The translations under genes were made by a program, and so were the position numbers. A stretch of DNA of 37,551 nucleotides, taken from the NCBI GenBank assembly GCA_036675585.1, contig JAKFES010000303.1, positions 1 through 37,551 on the forward strand, given 5' to 3'. This DNA comes from Zeimonas sp036675585. GTDB lineage: Bacteria > Pseudomonadota > Gammaproteobacteria > Burkholderiales > Burkholderiaceae_E. This document shows positions 8,651 through 17,897 of this stretch, piece by piece. The notes under the pieces were generated by a model, which was given only the letters and a program-made list of their open reading frames with translations, was not told the origin of the DNA and did no database searches. The number at the start of each line of letters is the position of its first letter. The stretch's first letter is position 1.

Positions 8651-8680
8651 ATCCTACCTCACGCGCATCCGGTCAAACAA
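8651..8680 (-). promoter_or_regulatory. Possible sigma-70 promoter of the dctQMP operon
   Basis: On the minus strand TTGTTT (8680-8675) and TAGGAT (8656-8651) are separated by 18 bases and lie 70-100 bases upstream of the dctQ start. Both hexamers are imperfect. This is a visual match only. Confidence 0.25.
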
Positions 8681-8752
8681 TCGGCCTGCGAGACGCCGGC
8701 ATCGGGCTCACGCCGTTCCATGGCGCCCTCTGTACGGAGCGTGGACGGGCGA

Positions 8753-9115
8753 TCAGCTGGCGGCCATCTTCACGGCGGTCCCGCTGACCGAAACCATCAT
8801 CATGCCGTTCTCCGCACCGAGCACTTCGTAATCGAAGTCGATGCCGACGATGCCGTCGGCACCCCGCTCTTTCGCCGCGGCGATCATGTCGTCGAGCGCC
8901 GCATCGCGCGCGCCCGACAGCGCCCGCTCGTAGCCGCCGGCGCGCCCGCCGACGATGTCGCGCACCGACGAGAAGAGGTCGCGGAAGAGGTTGGCGCCGA
9001 TGATCGCCTCGCCGTTGACCACGCCGAGGAATTTTTCGACGCGCGCGCCTTCGCCGTTCGGCGCAATCGTCGCGAGGAAGAAATCGCCCTTGTCCTTCTT
9101 CGAGAACCAGCCCAT
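8753..9115 (-). CDS. ybjQ: YbjQ / UPF0145 family protein
   Basis: A 120-residue soluble protein. Residues about 15-118 match the YbjQ (UPF0145, sometimes called heavy-metal-binding domain) family: the VVNGEAIIGANLFRDLFSSVRDIVGGR segment, the GARDAALDDMIAAAKERGADGIVGIDFDYE helix-strand, and a C-terminal beta hairpin MMMVSVSGTAVK. Members form pentameric rings, and their function is unresolved. The N-terminal MGWFSKKDKGDFFLATIA extension is short. GGAGG lies eight bases before the ATG. It is monocistronic or follows the next upstream leftward genes loosely (87 bases). Confidence 0.85.
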   Translation of the reverse strand: MGWFSKKDKGDFFLATIAPNGEGARVEKFLGVVNGEAIIGANLFRDLFSSVRDIVGGRAGGYERALSGARDAALDDMIAAAKERGADGIVGIDFDYEVLGAENGMMMVSVSGTAVKMAAS

Positions 9116-9202
9116 GGCAGTGGCCTCCGTGGAGTGTCGGTACGCGGTCCGGGTGCCGCGCTCGGTGTGGAAGATCAGGATATCCGACGCCGGCTGCTCG
9201 TT

Positions 9203-9859
9203 TCAGGGGCGCTTCGATGCGCTCGCGAGGATCGCGCGACGACACGACGGATGCACTTCCGGCGTCAGGCCGCCGGCGAAGCTGCGAACGATCGACGCCG
9301 GCGTGAGCACGGAGACGTCCCGCTGCGTGATCGGCGTGTCCGTGTCCGCATACCCGTCGAACGACCAGCGATGCACGCGCCCCTCCCATACGAGACAGGC
9401 CGCGCCCTCGAGCTCGAACATCGTTCCGCCCGGCAGCCGGTTCATCGGCGCGACGAACGTCCGCTTGGCGCCGCCGCGCAGCGCGCGTTCGTCGTGCAGC
9501 ACGCGGTCGACTGCGCGAATGGACGGATTCGTGCCGACGACGCGCGCCGGGTTCGCCGCCAGCCAGGCTCGCTTGAACTGCGCGTACCGTTCGCGCCGGC
9601 AGTAGCCGCACGGTCGATGACCCGCGGCGAAGGCCGTCGCCTCGTCGAGAAAAAACAGCTCCGACCACGTTCGCTGGCTGAACACCTCGCGATGCGTGTC
9701 GCCGAACTTCAATGCGCAGGTGATCCAGGCCTTGCCGGCCCACGGACGCACGACGCGCTTCGATTCGTCGTGCAGGATCCCGCGGTTGCCCGTCCATGCG
9801 CCGCGCGCCGGTACGGCGCACAGCCGTCCCCAGGGATCGACCCGGTTCTGCAGCGGCAT
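9203..9859 (-). CDS. Conserved hypothetical protein with HxxCxxC and HxxC motifs
   Basis: A 218-residue cytoplasmic protein that I recognise as a conserved hypothetical but cannot assign to a function. Visible features: an N-terminal QNRVDPWGRL...RGILHD segment, an ELFFLDEATAFAAGHRPCGYCRRERY stretch whose H81-x2-C84-x2-C87 looks like a metal site, and H203-x2-C206 near the C-terminus (HPSCRR) that could complete it. The C-terminus is rich in basic residues, and VWEGRVHRWSFDGY in the middle suggests a small beta domain. The leftward neighbours are YbjQ and, upstream at 28 bases, a glutathione transferase. A zinc-bound nucleic-acid or repair role is a guess only. Confidence 0.7.
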   Translation of the reverse strand: MPLQNRVDPWGRLCAVPARGAWTGNRGILHDESKRVVRPWAGKAWITCALKFGDTHREVFSQRTWSELFFLDEATAFAAGHRPCGYCRRERYAQFKRAWLAANPARVVGTNPSIRAVDRVLHDERALRGGAKRTFVAPMNRLPGGTMFELEGAACLVWEGRVHRWSFDGYADTDTPITQRDVSVLTPASIVRSFAGGLTPEVHPSCRRAILASASKRP

Positions 9860-9887
9860 GCGTTTCCAGCGCGTGCGGCGAGGCAGC

Positions 9888-10601
9888 TCAGCCGGGGATC
9901 TTCAACCCGCGCGCCACCGCGGGCCGCGCCACGAACGCGTCGAGCGCGCGCGCCACTTCGGGAAAGTCGCCGAAGCCCACCAGATCGCCCGCCTCGTAGA
10001 AGCCGATCAGGTTGCGCACCCAGGGGAATGTCGCGATGTCGGCGATCGTGTATTGGTCGCCCATGATCCATTTGCGACCGGCCAGGCGCCGCTCGAGCAC
10101 GCCCAGCAGGCGCCTCGACTCGGCGACGTAGCGGTCGCGAGGTCGTTTGTCCTCGAAGTCCTTGCCGGCGAACTTGTGGAAGAAGCCGACCTGCCCGAAC
10201 ATCGGCCCGACGCCGCCCGTCTGGAACATCAGCCACTGGATCGTTTCGTAGCGCGCAGCCGCGTCGTCCGGCACGAACGCTTCGCGCCCTTCGCGCGCGC
10301 ACCGGTCGGACAGGTAGATCAGGATCGCGCCCGACTCGAACAGCGCCAGCGGCTTGCCGCCGGGCCCGTGCGGATCGAGGATCGCCGGAATCTTGTTGTT
10401 CGGATTCAGCGACAGGAACTCGGGCGACAACTGATCGTTCGACTGGAAGTCGACGCGATGCGGCTCGTACGGCAGCGCGGTCTCCTCGAGCAGGATCGAG
10501 ACCTTGACGCCGTTCGGCGTGGGCAGCGAATAGAGCTGGATACGGTCGGGGTGGCGCGCGGGCCACTTCTTCGTGATCGGGAAGGCGGAAAGATCGGTCA
10601 T
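9888..10601 (-). CDS. Glutathione S-transferase, YfcG/YghU (nu-class) type
   Basis: A 237-residue GST. The thioredoxin-fold N-terminus (about 20-105) holds IQLYSLPTPNGVKVSILLEE, where the T28-P-N-G turn replaces a catalytic Tyr or Ser as in YfcG, then NPNNKIPAI (66-74, cis-Pro) and ESGAILIYL (89-97, glutathione gamma-Glu contact). The all-helical C-domain contains MFQTGGVGPMFGQVGFFHKFA, the longer nu-class loop. YfcG-type enzymes bind two glutathiones and have disulfide reductase rather than conjugation activity, so a similar thiol-redox role is likely. The neighbour upstream is a thioredoxin-reductase-like flavoprotein, suggesting a thiol-linked block, although the 96-base gap may hold a separate promoter. 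Confidence 0.88.
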   Translation of the reverse strand: MTDLSAFPITKKWPARHPDRIQLYSLPTPNGVKVSILLEETALPYEPHRVDFQSNDQLSPEFLSLNPNNKIPAILDPHGPGGKPLALFESGAILIYLSDRCAREGREAFVPDDAAARYETIQWLMFQTGGVGPMFGQVGFFHKFAGKDFEDKRPRDRYVAESRRLLGVLERRLAGRKWIMGDQYTIADIATFPWVRNLIGFYEAGDLVGFGDFPEVARALDAFVARPAVARGLKIPG

Positions 10602-10697
10602 GTCACGGCTCTGCGAATGGAGTCCGCAGGGTAAGGCAATGCGGCGCGGGGGCCCCGGCGTCGACGTGCGCCGTACGGAGCGTCCCGAGGCCCGGAT

Positions 10698-11588
10698 TCA
10701 TGCAAAGCGCGTTTCCAGCGCGTTGTGCACCGCCGTCGCCGCGATCGCCGCGTGTCCCGTTGCGACCGCGATCTGGTTCAGTGCGCTGACCACATCGCCG
10801 ATCGCGTACAGCCCCGGCACGCTCGTCCGCTGGTACCGGTCGACGCGCAGCGCGCCTTCGTCGTCGCAGTGGGCGCCGAGCGACCGGGCAAGGTCCGAGC
10901 GCTGTCGGCTTCCGAGCATCGCGTAGACGACGTCGAAGTCGCGCCGGCGTCCGTCGAACGAGAACGTGCAGCGTTCGCCGTCGAACGCAAGCCCGTCCGG
11001 CGTCGACGTGACTTCGACGCGGGCCTCGCGCAGGCGTGCGCCTGCATCTCCGTCCGGCGGCGCGTCGGTGGGAACGACGGATACCCGGCTCGAGTAGGTC
11101 CGAAGAAAAAGCGCGTGACGGGCGGCCGACTCGAACGGTCCGTGGATCGCGATGTCGCGATCGATGGCTTCGCAGGCGTCGCAGATCGGGCAGAAGCGGA
11201 GCGCGCCGCAGCGGACCGCATCGCCCAGGCCGGCGACGTCGGGCATCACGTCTTCGCAGCCCGTTGCCAGGATCACGGTCCTCGCCGCAACGCGTCGCTG
11301 CCGGCTCTCGAGCACGAACCGGTCGTCGGCGCGACGAAGCGCGACGACCTCGCCGGATTCGATGTGCGCGCCCGACGAACGTGCCTGCGTCGCGAGCCGC
11401 GCCAGGAACTCGTCGCCGGCGATTCCGCGGGGAAACCCCGGACAGTTGTGGCTGGCCGGAATCCATCGCGCACGACTCCGGCCGGCGTCGAGGACGATGC
11501 CCGGTCGCCGGAACCGGGCGAGGTAGATCGCGGCGGTCAGCCCGCCCGGGCCGGCGCCGATGATGGCGCAATCGAGTGTCTCGTCCAC
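10698..11588 (-). CDS. Thioredoxin reductase-like NAD(P)/FAD oxidoreductase
   Basis: A 296-residue FAD flavoprotein. From the chosen start it has DCAIIGAGPGGLTAAIYLARF (FAD GxGxxG at 11-16), CILATG-type ILATGCED, the redox segment RFCPICDACE with C133, C136 and C139, a second nucleotide site IHGPFESAARHALFL (about 147-161) and SVPGLYAIGDVV, which closes the FAD pocket. This is the layout of low-molecular-weight thioredoxin reductases and relatives whose disulfide motif is CPxCD. The second site is degenerate (no GxGxxG), so the pyridine nucleotide preference is uncertain. The GTG at 11588 has GGGGA seven bases upstream; a longer form from TTG at 11642 adds 18 residues. It lies downstream of the alpha/beta hydrolase gene. 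Confidence 0.82.
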   Translation of the reverse strand: MDETLDCAIIGAGPGGLTAAIYLARFRRPGIVLDAGRSRARWIPASHNCPGFPRGIAGDEFLARLATQARSSGAHIESGEVVALRRADDRFVLESRQRRVAARTVILATGCEDVMPDVAGLGDAVRCGALRFCPICDACEAIDRDIAIHGPFESAARHALFLRTYSSRVSVVPTDAPPDGDAGARLREARVEVTSTPDGLAFDGERCTFSFDGRRRDFDVVYAMLGSRQRSDLARSLGAHCDDEGALRVDRYQRTSVPGLYAIGDVVSALNQIAVATGHAAIAATAVHNALETRFA

Positions 11589-11645
11589 GATGCATTCCCC
11601 GACTGCCCGAAGCGCCGGGCCGTGCACGCGGCGTACCCGCAACGC

Positions 11646-12353
11646 TCAGGACGGTGAAGGCGTCTCGTGTGCAGGACGCAGATGCCGGACGAACCAGTCG
11701 CGCGCGAGCGCTGCGACACGGTCCAGCGTTCCCGGCTCCTCGAACAGGTGCGTCGCACCCGGCACGATCGCGATACGTTTCTCGCAGCGAAGTTGCGCGA
11801 GCGCATGTTCGTTCAACTCGATTACCGGTACGTCGTCGCCGCCGACGATCAGCAGCGTCGGCGCGCGCACTTCGGCGAGCGCGGGGCCGGCCAGGTCGGG
11901 GCGGCCGCCGCGCGAGACGACGGCGGCGATCGAATCGGGGCGCCGTGCGGCGGCCACGAGCGCGCCCGCTGCGCCGGTGCTCGCTCCGAACAGTCCGATC
12001 GGAAGCCCGGCGACGGGCGCGAAAGTGCGCAGCCAGTCGATCGCGCCGATCAGTCTTTCGCCGAGCAGCGCGATGTCGAAGCGCAGGTGGCGTGTCCGAT
12101 CGTCGATGCGCTCTTCGTCGGGCGTGAGCAGGTCGGCCAGAACGGTGGCCAGCCCGGCGGCCTCGAGTTGCCGCGCGACGTGTCGGTTGCGCGGGCTGAA
12201 GCGGCTGCTGCCCGAGCCGTGCGCGAACAGGACGACTCCGCCGGCGCCGGCCGGCACGGCGAGATCCGCATCGAGGACGGCCGGCCCGACCGGGATGCGC
12301 ACGCCACGGGGCTCGACGCCACCGACGGACGAAGAATCGTGCTCGCTGTTCAT
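11646..12353 (-). CDS. Dienelactone-hydrolase-like alpha/beta hydrolase
   Basis: A 235-residue alpha/beta hydrolase. The oxyanion segment is VLFAHGSGSS (41-50), the nucleophile elbow IGLFGASTGAAGA has S125 in G-A-S-T-G, the acid is D173 or D174 in IVGGDDVPV, and H202 in PGATHLFEEPG is the general base. The pattern matches the small family of DLH-like hydrolases often fused to or beside phosphoribosyltransferases. The natural substrate is unknown. The start at 12353 has GGAGAG at suitable distance. The downstream flavoprotein is close on the same strand, so they may be co-transcribed. There is no signal peptide. Confidence 0.8.
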   Translation of the reverse strand: MNSEHDSSSVGGVEPRGVRIPVGPAVLDADLAVPAGAGGVVLFAHGSGSSRFSPRNRHVARQLEAAGLATVLADLLTPDEERIDDRTRHLRFDIALLGERLIGAIDWLRTFAPVAGLPIGLFGASTGAAGALVAAARRPDSIAAVVSRGGRPDLAGPALAEVRAPTLLIVGGDDVPVIELNEHALAQLRCEKRIAIVPGATHLFEEPGTLDRVAALARDWFVRHLRPAHETPSPS

Positions 12354-12393
12354 GCGCGGCTCTCCATGGTGGCCCCCTGGGCGCCTGTGAGAC

Positions 12394-13011
12394 TCAGTTC
12401 GCCTGGATCTCGCCGAGCACGCGCGGCGCGCCCGAGCCGTTCAATTCGAGAATCGTTCCGCCGCCCGAGACCGTCGCGTGGCCGGCCAGCGCGCTGATCG
12501 TGACCTGATGCGTCACGAGCACGACCGGCGGTCCGTCGACGGGCAGTGCGGCGAGGAACGCGCGCAGCGCGTCGATGCGCGCGTCGCGTTCCTGTGGGCG
12601 CCCGTGAAACGAGTTCAGCGCCGGCAGTTCGACGATCGGCCCCAACGCCAGCAGGCGTGCCGTTTCCAGGCAGCGGCACCACTGGCTCGAGTAGACCTTC
12701 GCGTGTGCGATGCCGGCGTCGGCGAGCCGTTCGCCCAGTTCCGCCGCCTGCCGGCGTCCCGCGGCATCGAGGTTGCGCTGCGTCGAACAGTCTCCGGGCG
12801 TGAAGTTCGGCGGGTCGCCGATTCCCGGTGCCCGCGCGTGGCGCAGCACCAGCACGCGCCCCGGCCGGGCGAGTGCGGCCAGCGCAACGGGTTGCGCTGG
12901 CTGCGCGCTCGGGCTGCCGGCCCACGGAGCGAACGATGCGAGTGCCCGAAACCGCGCACGGGCAGGAAGCGACGCGAGCGCGAAGGCGGCGAGTCGGCGG
13001 GAGGCGCGCAC
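12394..13011 (-). CDS. Histidine phosphatase family protein
   Basis: A 205-residue protein with the RHG motif LVLRHARAPGIGDP (R57-H58), ending in VVLVTHQVTISAL, which supplies the second catalytic His. It therefore belongs to the phosphoglycerate-mutase-like phosphatase superfamily. The SQWCRCLETARLLALGP segment (about 110-124) is the usual helix, and the TPGDCSTQRNLDAAGRRQ stretch matches the broader phosphatase family. The GTG at 13011 is preferred because AGG lies six bases upstream and the N-terminus (MRASRRLAAFALASLPARARF) resembles a signal or membrane-proximal leader. It is divergent from the carotenoid oxygenase gene over 85 bases; the substrate is unknown. Confidence 0.78.
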   Translation of the reverse strand: MRASRRLAAFALASLPARARFRALASFAPWAGSPSAQPAQPVALAALARPGRVLVLRHARAPGIGDPPNFTPGDCSTQRNLDAAGRRQAAELGERLADAGIAHAKVYSSQWCRCLETARLLALGPIVELPALNSFHGRPQERDARIDALRAFLAALPVDGPPVVLVTHQVTISALAGHATVSGGGTILELNGSGAPRVLGEIQAN

Positions 13012-13039
13012 ATCGAACCTCGCAACGATACGACCCGAA

Positions 13040-13068
13040 TTGTGCGCCTGGCGACACCGGCCTATGCT
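13040..13068 (+). promoter_or_regulatory. Probable sigma-70 promoter of the carotenoid oxygenase gene
   Basis: TTGTGC (13040-13045), a 17-base spacer and TATGCT (13063-13068) lie 29 bases before the ATG at 13097. The spacing is optimal, although the -35 is degenerate. It would give a 5' leader of about 22 bases that contains the AAGGAG ribosome site. Confidence 0.45.
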
Positions 13069-13096
13069 GTTCGTCGGTGCAGCGAAGGAGATCCGC

Positions 13097-14533
13097 ATGT
13101 CCGCCCTGCCGACTGTCGAATCCGGCGCGGTGCTCGGCCGCGCTCGGGGGTTCCTCTCCGGCGCGCGCGAGATCGACGACGCGCCGGTCGCCGTGCAAGG
13201 AAGCGTGCCGAAGTGGTTGCGCGGCACGCTGCTGCTGAACGGTCCCGCGCTGTGGGATCTTCCCAAGGGGCGACTCGAACACTGGTTCGACGGATACGCG
13301 ATGTGGCACGCGCTGCGCATCGAGGAATCCGGCGTGCGCTATCGAAGCCGTTTCTGCGCGAGCGAATCGTATCGGCGCAGCACGGCGGCCGGCGCGCCGG
13401 TGTACGGCGAGTTCGGCACCGCCAATCCCGCCGGGTTGCTGTCGCGGCTGATCGGGCCGCGCGTCACCGACAATCCTGCGGTCGTGATGTCGCGCCACGG
13501 CGAGCGCTGGCTGTCGGTGACCGAAACGCCGCACCTGACGTATTTCGATCCGAGCACGCTGCAGACGCTCGAGCGCCTCGACCTCGGTCGGCACGGCGAA
13601 GCGATGCACCTGATGAGCGCGCACGGCTTCACGAAGCCCGACGGAACCTACCTGAACGTCGCGACCGAGCTGGGGCCGAGTTGCCAGCTCAAGCTGTTCC
13701 GGCTCGCCCCGGGCTCGACGCAGCCGCACGTGATCGCGCGCATCCGGGTGCCGCGCTCGGGTTACACGCACGCGTTCGCGCTGGCGCCGGGGCACGCGCT
13801 CGTCTGGGAGACCGCGCTTCGCGCGAACGCGCTGGCCTTTCGCTTCGGCGCGAAGTCGTATGCCGAGAACTTCAGCTGGGAGCCCGCGCAGGGCTCGGCG
13901 ATCCACGCGGTGTCGCTCGACACCGGCGCGGTGCGCAGCTGGCGCATTCCGCCGATGATGGCTTTCCACGCGACGCAGGCGTGGGTCGACGGCAGCGATT
14001 TCGTGCTCGAGATCGCGATCTACGACGACGGAGAGGTATTCGACGACCTGCGGCTCGACGCCCGGCGCGCCGGCGCGCCGATGCGCTCGCTCGCGCGCCA
14101 CGTGCGCTATCGGCTGCGCGGCGACCGCGCTGAGGCCGAGCCCGAAGCGATCGGCGGTCCGTCGATCGATCTGCAGCAGGTCCACCCCTACCGGATCGGG
14201 CGCGGTCGCGCGCGCGTTTGCTGGGGCGCCGGCTACGGCGCACAGGGCGGGTTCTTCGATCGCACGCATCGCGTCGACCTCGACAGCGGCGAGGTATCGA
14301 CCTGGCAGCGGCCCGATGCGACGCAGCTCGAGCCGCTGTTCGTGCCGCGACCCGGAGGCGTCGAGGACGACGACGGCGTGCTGCTCGTGTCGACGCTCTC
14401 GGATGCGGACGAGACGACGGTGATCGGCGTGGTCGACGCGCGCTCGATGCAGTGCCTGGCGGAGATGCGCCCGCCGCAGATCGTGCCGTTCGGATTCCAC
14501 TCGGCGTTCCGGCCGGCGTTGCCGTCGGTGTAG
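13097..14533 (+). CDS. Carotenoid cleavage oxygenase (BCO1/RPE65-like)
   Basis: A 478-residue iron-dependent oxygenase of the carotenoid-cleavage superfamily. Four iron-binding His fit the family pattern: H176 (SAHGF), H225 (GYTHAF), H291 (MAFHAT) and H468 (FGFHSAF). Second-sphere Glu are E143 in VTETP and E412 in EPLFVP. HWFDGYAMWHAL (62-73) and the C-terminal EPLFVPRPGGVEDDDGVLL are closely like animal beta-carotene oxygenase/RPE65 proteins. Family members cleave the carotenoid polyene; here the substrate is not known. There is no signal peptide. AAGGAG at 13085-13090 sets the start. No carotenoid biosynthesis gene is seen nearby, so it may act on dietary or environmental apocarotenoids (inference). 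The following MBL hydrolase is on the same strand. Confidence 0.9.
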   Translation: MSALPTVESGAVLGRARGFLSGAREIDDAPVAVQGSVPKWLRGTLLLNGPALWDLPKGRLEHWFDGYAMWHALRIEESGVRYRSRFCASESYRRSTAAGAPVYGEFGTANPAGLLSRLIGPRVTDNPAVVMSRHGERWLSVTETPHLTYFDPSTLQTLERLDLGRHGEAMHLMSAHGFTKPDGTYLNVATELGPSCQLKLFRLAPGSTQPHVIARIRVPRSGYTHAFALAPGHALVWETALRANALAFRFGAKSYAENFSWEPAQGSAIHAVSLDTGAVRSWRIPPMMAFHATQAWVDGSDFVLEIAIYDDGEVFDDLRLDARRAGAPMRSLARHVRYRLRGDRAEAEPEAIGGPSIDLQQVHPYRIGRGRARVCWGAGYGAQGGFFDRTHRVDLDSGEVSTWQRPDATQLEPLFVPRPGGVEDDDGVLLVSTLSDADETTVIGVVDARSMQCLAEMRPPQIVPFGFHSAFRPALPSV

Positions 14534-14592
14534 GCAGTGCCTGCGATCGGACGGCTGCGCACGCCGGTACGCCTCGACGCGAGCGGGCCACC

Positions 14593-15537
14593 ATGAAACG
14601 ACGACAGTTCCTCGATCGCATGGCGTTGTGGTCGCTCGCGGCAGCGACGAGAACTCCGGCGGCATTCGCGCAGCAGGAAGGCGCGCGCAAGGGCACGCGC
14701 CTGGTGCTGCTCGGCACGAAGGGCGGACCGCGTGTCGGCGCGGCGGGCCGCACCAACCCGTCGAACCTGCTCGTCATCGAAGGCGTTCCGTACGTCGTCG
14801 ATTGCGGCTACGGCGTCTCGCGCCAACTCGTTCGCGCGGGCGTGCCGCTGAACTCGCTGCGCTACGTCTTCCTGACGCACCAGCATTCCGACCACAATCT
14901 CGAGTACGGCCCCTTGCTGTACAACGGCTGGGCCACCGGGCTGAAGCAGCAGGTCGACGTATACGGGCCGCCTCCGCTCGCGGCCATGACCGACGCCTTC
15001 CTGCAATCGATGCGCTTCGACATCGACACGCGCATCGCGGACGAAGGCAAGCCCGACCTGCGCAAGCTCGTGGCGACACACGAGGTTTCGGCCAACGGGA
15101 CGGTACTGCGCAACGATGCCGTGCACGTGCGCGCGATGCGCGTCGAGCATCCGCCGATCGAGCACGCCTATGCGTACCGCTTCGATTGCGCCGATCGGTC
15201 GATCGTGTTCTCCGGGGACACCGCGTACCTGCCGGCACTGGCCGATTTCGCCCAAGGCGCCGATGTGCTCGTTCACGAAGTGATGTACCTGCCGGGCGTC
15301 GACGCGCTCGTGAAGCGCGTGCCGAACGCGGCGACGCTGCGCGAGCACCTGCTGGCCAGCCACACCCTGACCGACGACGTCGGGCGCGTGGCGCAGGCGG
15401 CCGGCGTCGCCACGCTGGTGCTGTCGCACTTCGTCCCCGGCGACGACGAATCGATTACCGACGAGATGTGGGCCGAGGGCGCACGCAAGCACTACGGCGG
15501 GCGGATCGTGGTCGGACGCGACCTGATGGAAGTCTGA
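14593..15537 (+). CDS. Tat-exported MBL-fold hydrolase
   Basis: A 314-residue metallo-beta-lactamase fold protein with an N-terminal Tat-type signal (MKRRQFLDRMALWSLAAATR, twin Arg at 3-4, alanine-rich, cut near AFA/QQ). Metal ligands are H96, H98, D100 and H101 in THQHSDHN, H186 in VEHPP, D209 in FSGDTAY and H279 in LSHF. The TNPSNLLVIEGVPYVVDCG strand (55-72) fits arylsulfatase-/ribonuclease Z-like MBL hydrolases of the beta-lactamase superfamily. It is periplasmic or extracytoplasmic, substrate unknown. It lies 59 bases after the carotenoid oxygenase gene in the same direction, so a functional link is possible but not shown. Confidence 0.85.
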   Translation: MKRRQFLDRMALWSLAAATRTPAAFAQQEGARKGTRLVLLGTKGGPRVGAAGRTNPSNLLVIEGVPYVVDCGYGVSRQLVRAGVPLNSLRYVFLTHQHSDHNLEYGPLLYNGWATGLKQQVDVYGPPPLAAMTDAFLQSMRFDIDTRIADEGKPDLRKLVATHEVSANGTVLRNDAVHVRAMRVEHPPIEHAYAYRFDCADRSIVFSGDTAYLPALADFAQGADVLVHEVMYLPGVDALVKRVPNAATLREHLLASHTLTDDVGRVAQAAGVATLVLSHFVPGDDESITDEMWAEGARKHYGGRIVVGRDLMEV

Positions 15538-15559
15538 GAAAACGTTTCCGCGTTCGCGC

Positions 15560-15805
15560 TCAGCTTTCGCTCGTTTCCAGGTCGCCCGCGTCGAGCGAGC
15601 CGACGTTGTCCTCGAGCCAACGACGCCATGCGTCGCGCGTCATCGGCTCGACCGTGTGCTCGAAGCCTTCCCAGCGTACGCGCCAGTTGCCGTCGGGCAG
15701 CTCGGCGACGTCGACACGCGGCAACGCGCCGAGACCGAAGCGCTCGATGCGATCGTCGATCACCGCCTCGGCTTCCTCGGGGGTCAGCAAACGGATTTCA
15801 TCCAT
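15560..15805 (-). CDS. Small hypothetical acidic protein
   Basis: An 81-residue protein, MDEIRLLTPEEAEAVIDDRI..., that I do not recognise. It is acidic, with a beta-rich centre (RVDVAELPDGNWRVRWEGFEHTVEPM) and a C-terminal tail of Asp/Glu. The chosen ATG at 15805 has no clear Shine-Dalgarno; an upstream extension to 15889 adds 28 low-complexity residues. It is convergent with the MBL gene and follows dbpA after 103 bases. Confidence 0.5.
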   Translation of the reverse strand: MDEIRLLTPEEAEAVIDDRIERFGLGALPRVDVAELPDGNWRVRWEGFEHTVEPMTRDAWRRWLEDNVGSLDAGDLETSES

Positions 15806-15908
15806 GGCGATCGATCGGTCACTCGATGACGCTCGGCAGCAAACACCGCGCCCGAATCCCGGGCGGGCGACCGCCACGCGGGCGCGCATTGCCCACCGCC
15901 GGCCTGGG

Positions 15909-17324
<1,416 letters not shown>

Positions 17325-17356
17325 CCGGGATTGTCGCACCCGGGTCCGCGCCGGGA

Positions 17357-17384
17357 CTTGAAACCGGCGCACCCGCTCCTATTT
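17357..17384 (+). promoter_or_regulatory. Probable sigma-32 (RpoH) heat-shock promoter of hsp20 genes
   Basis: CTTGAAA (17357-17363) is a full match to the RpoH -35 element. After 13 bases follows TCCTATTT (17377-17384), which matches the -10 consensus CCCCATNT at most positions. The ATG of the first hsp20 lies at 17421, so the leader is about 30 bases and includes AGGAGGT (17407-17413). Confidence 0.7.
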
Positions 17385-17420
17385 TCGGCGACACCAACCC
17401 TTGAACAGGAGGTGTCGAAC

Positions 17421-17873
17421 ATGTTCGGCAGTCTGTTGACCGGCTTCGACGGCAACGTCTTCGAGGATTTCAGGCGTCTCGAGCGCGAGATGGACCGGTT
17501 GTTCTACGGCGGGCGTGAAGGCCCGAGCGGGATCCGGGCGGTCCGACCGGGGACGTTTCCGCCGATGAACATCGGCGCGACCCCCGACCGGGTCCACGTC
17601 TATCTCTTCGCGGCGGGCCTCGACCCGAAGAGCATCGATCTCTCCCTCCAGCAGAACGTGCTTTCGATTTCCGGCAGTCGCTCGACGCCGCAGCCGGACG
17701 AGCAGGCTGCGTATTACCGGCGCGAGCGCTTCGAAGGCGAGTTCCGGCGCGTCGTGACCTTGCCCGAGGACATCGATCCGGACCGGGTGGAAGCGAAATA
17801 CCGCGACGGGGTGCTGCAGATCACGGTCGAGCGCCGCGAGACGGCGCGGCCCCGGCAGATCAGCGTGAACTGA
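17421..17873 (+). CDS. Small heat-shock protein Hsp20 (first copy)
   Basis: A 150-residue Hsp20/alpha-crystallin protein, an ATP-independent holdase that binds unfolding proteins. It begins MFGSLLTGFDGNVFEDFRRL; the N-terminal arm is about 50 residues. The alpha-crystallin domain runs from PPMNIGATPDRVHVYLFAAGLDPKSIDLSLQQ to the conserved EAKYRDGVLQITV (about residues 126-138), with a short C-tail. It has a strong AGGAGGT ribosome site and lies directly behind the sigma-32 promoter. A second, different Hsp20 follows after 24 bases, so the pair is very likely one heat-shock operon. Confidence 0.93.
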   Translation: MFGSLLTGFDGNVFEDFRRLEREMDRLFYGGREGPSGIRAVRPGTFPPMNIGATPDRVHVYLFAAGLDPKSIDLSLQQNVLSISGSRSTPQPDEQAAYYRRERFEGEFRRVVTLPEDIDPDRVEAKYRDGVLQITVERRETARPRQISVN

Positions 17874-17897
17874 CACACGAGCACGATGGAGGCAACC

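Noticed and set aside
12350..14665. A 771-codon minus-strand open frame
   Set aside because: It is antisense to the carotenoid oxygenase, whose metal ligands and ribosome site identify the real gene, and its own translation shows no family.
17886..17897. Upstream ATG for the second hsp20
   Set aside because: Using it would place the GGAGG ribosome site inside the coding region; the ATG at 17898 has the correct spacing.
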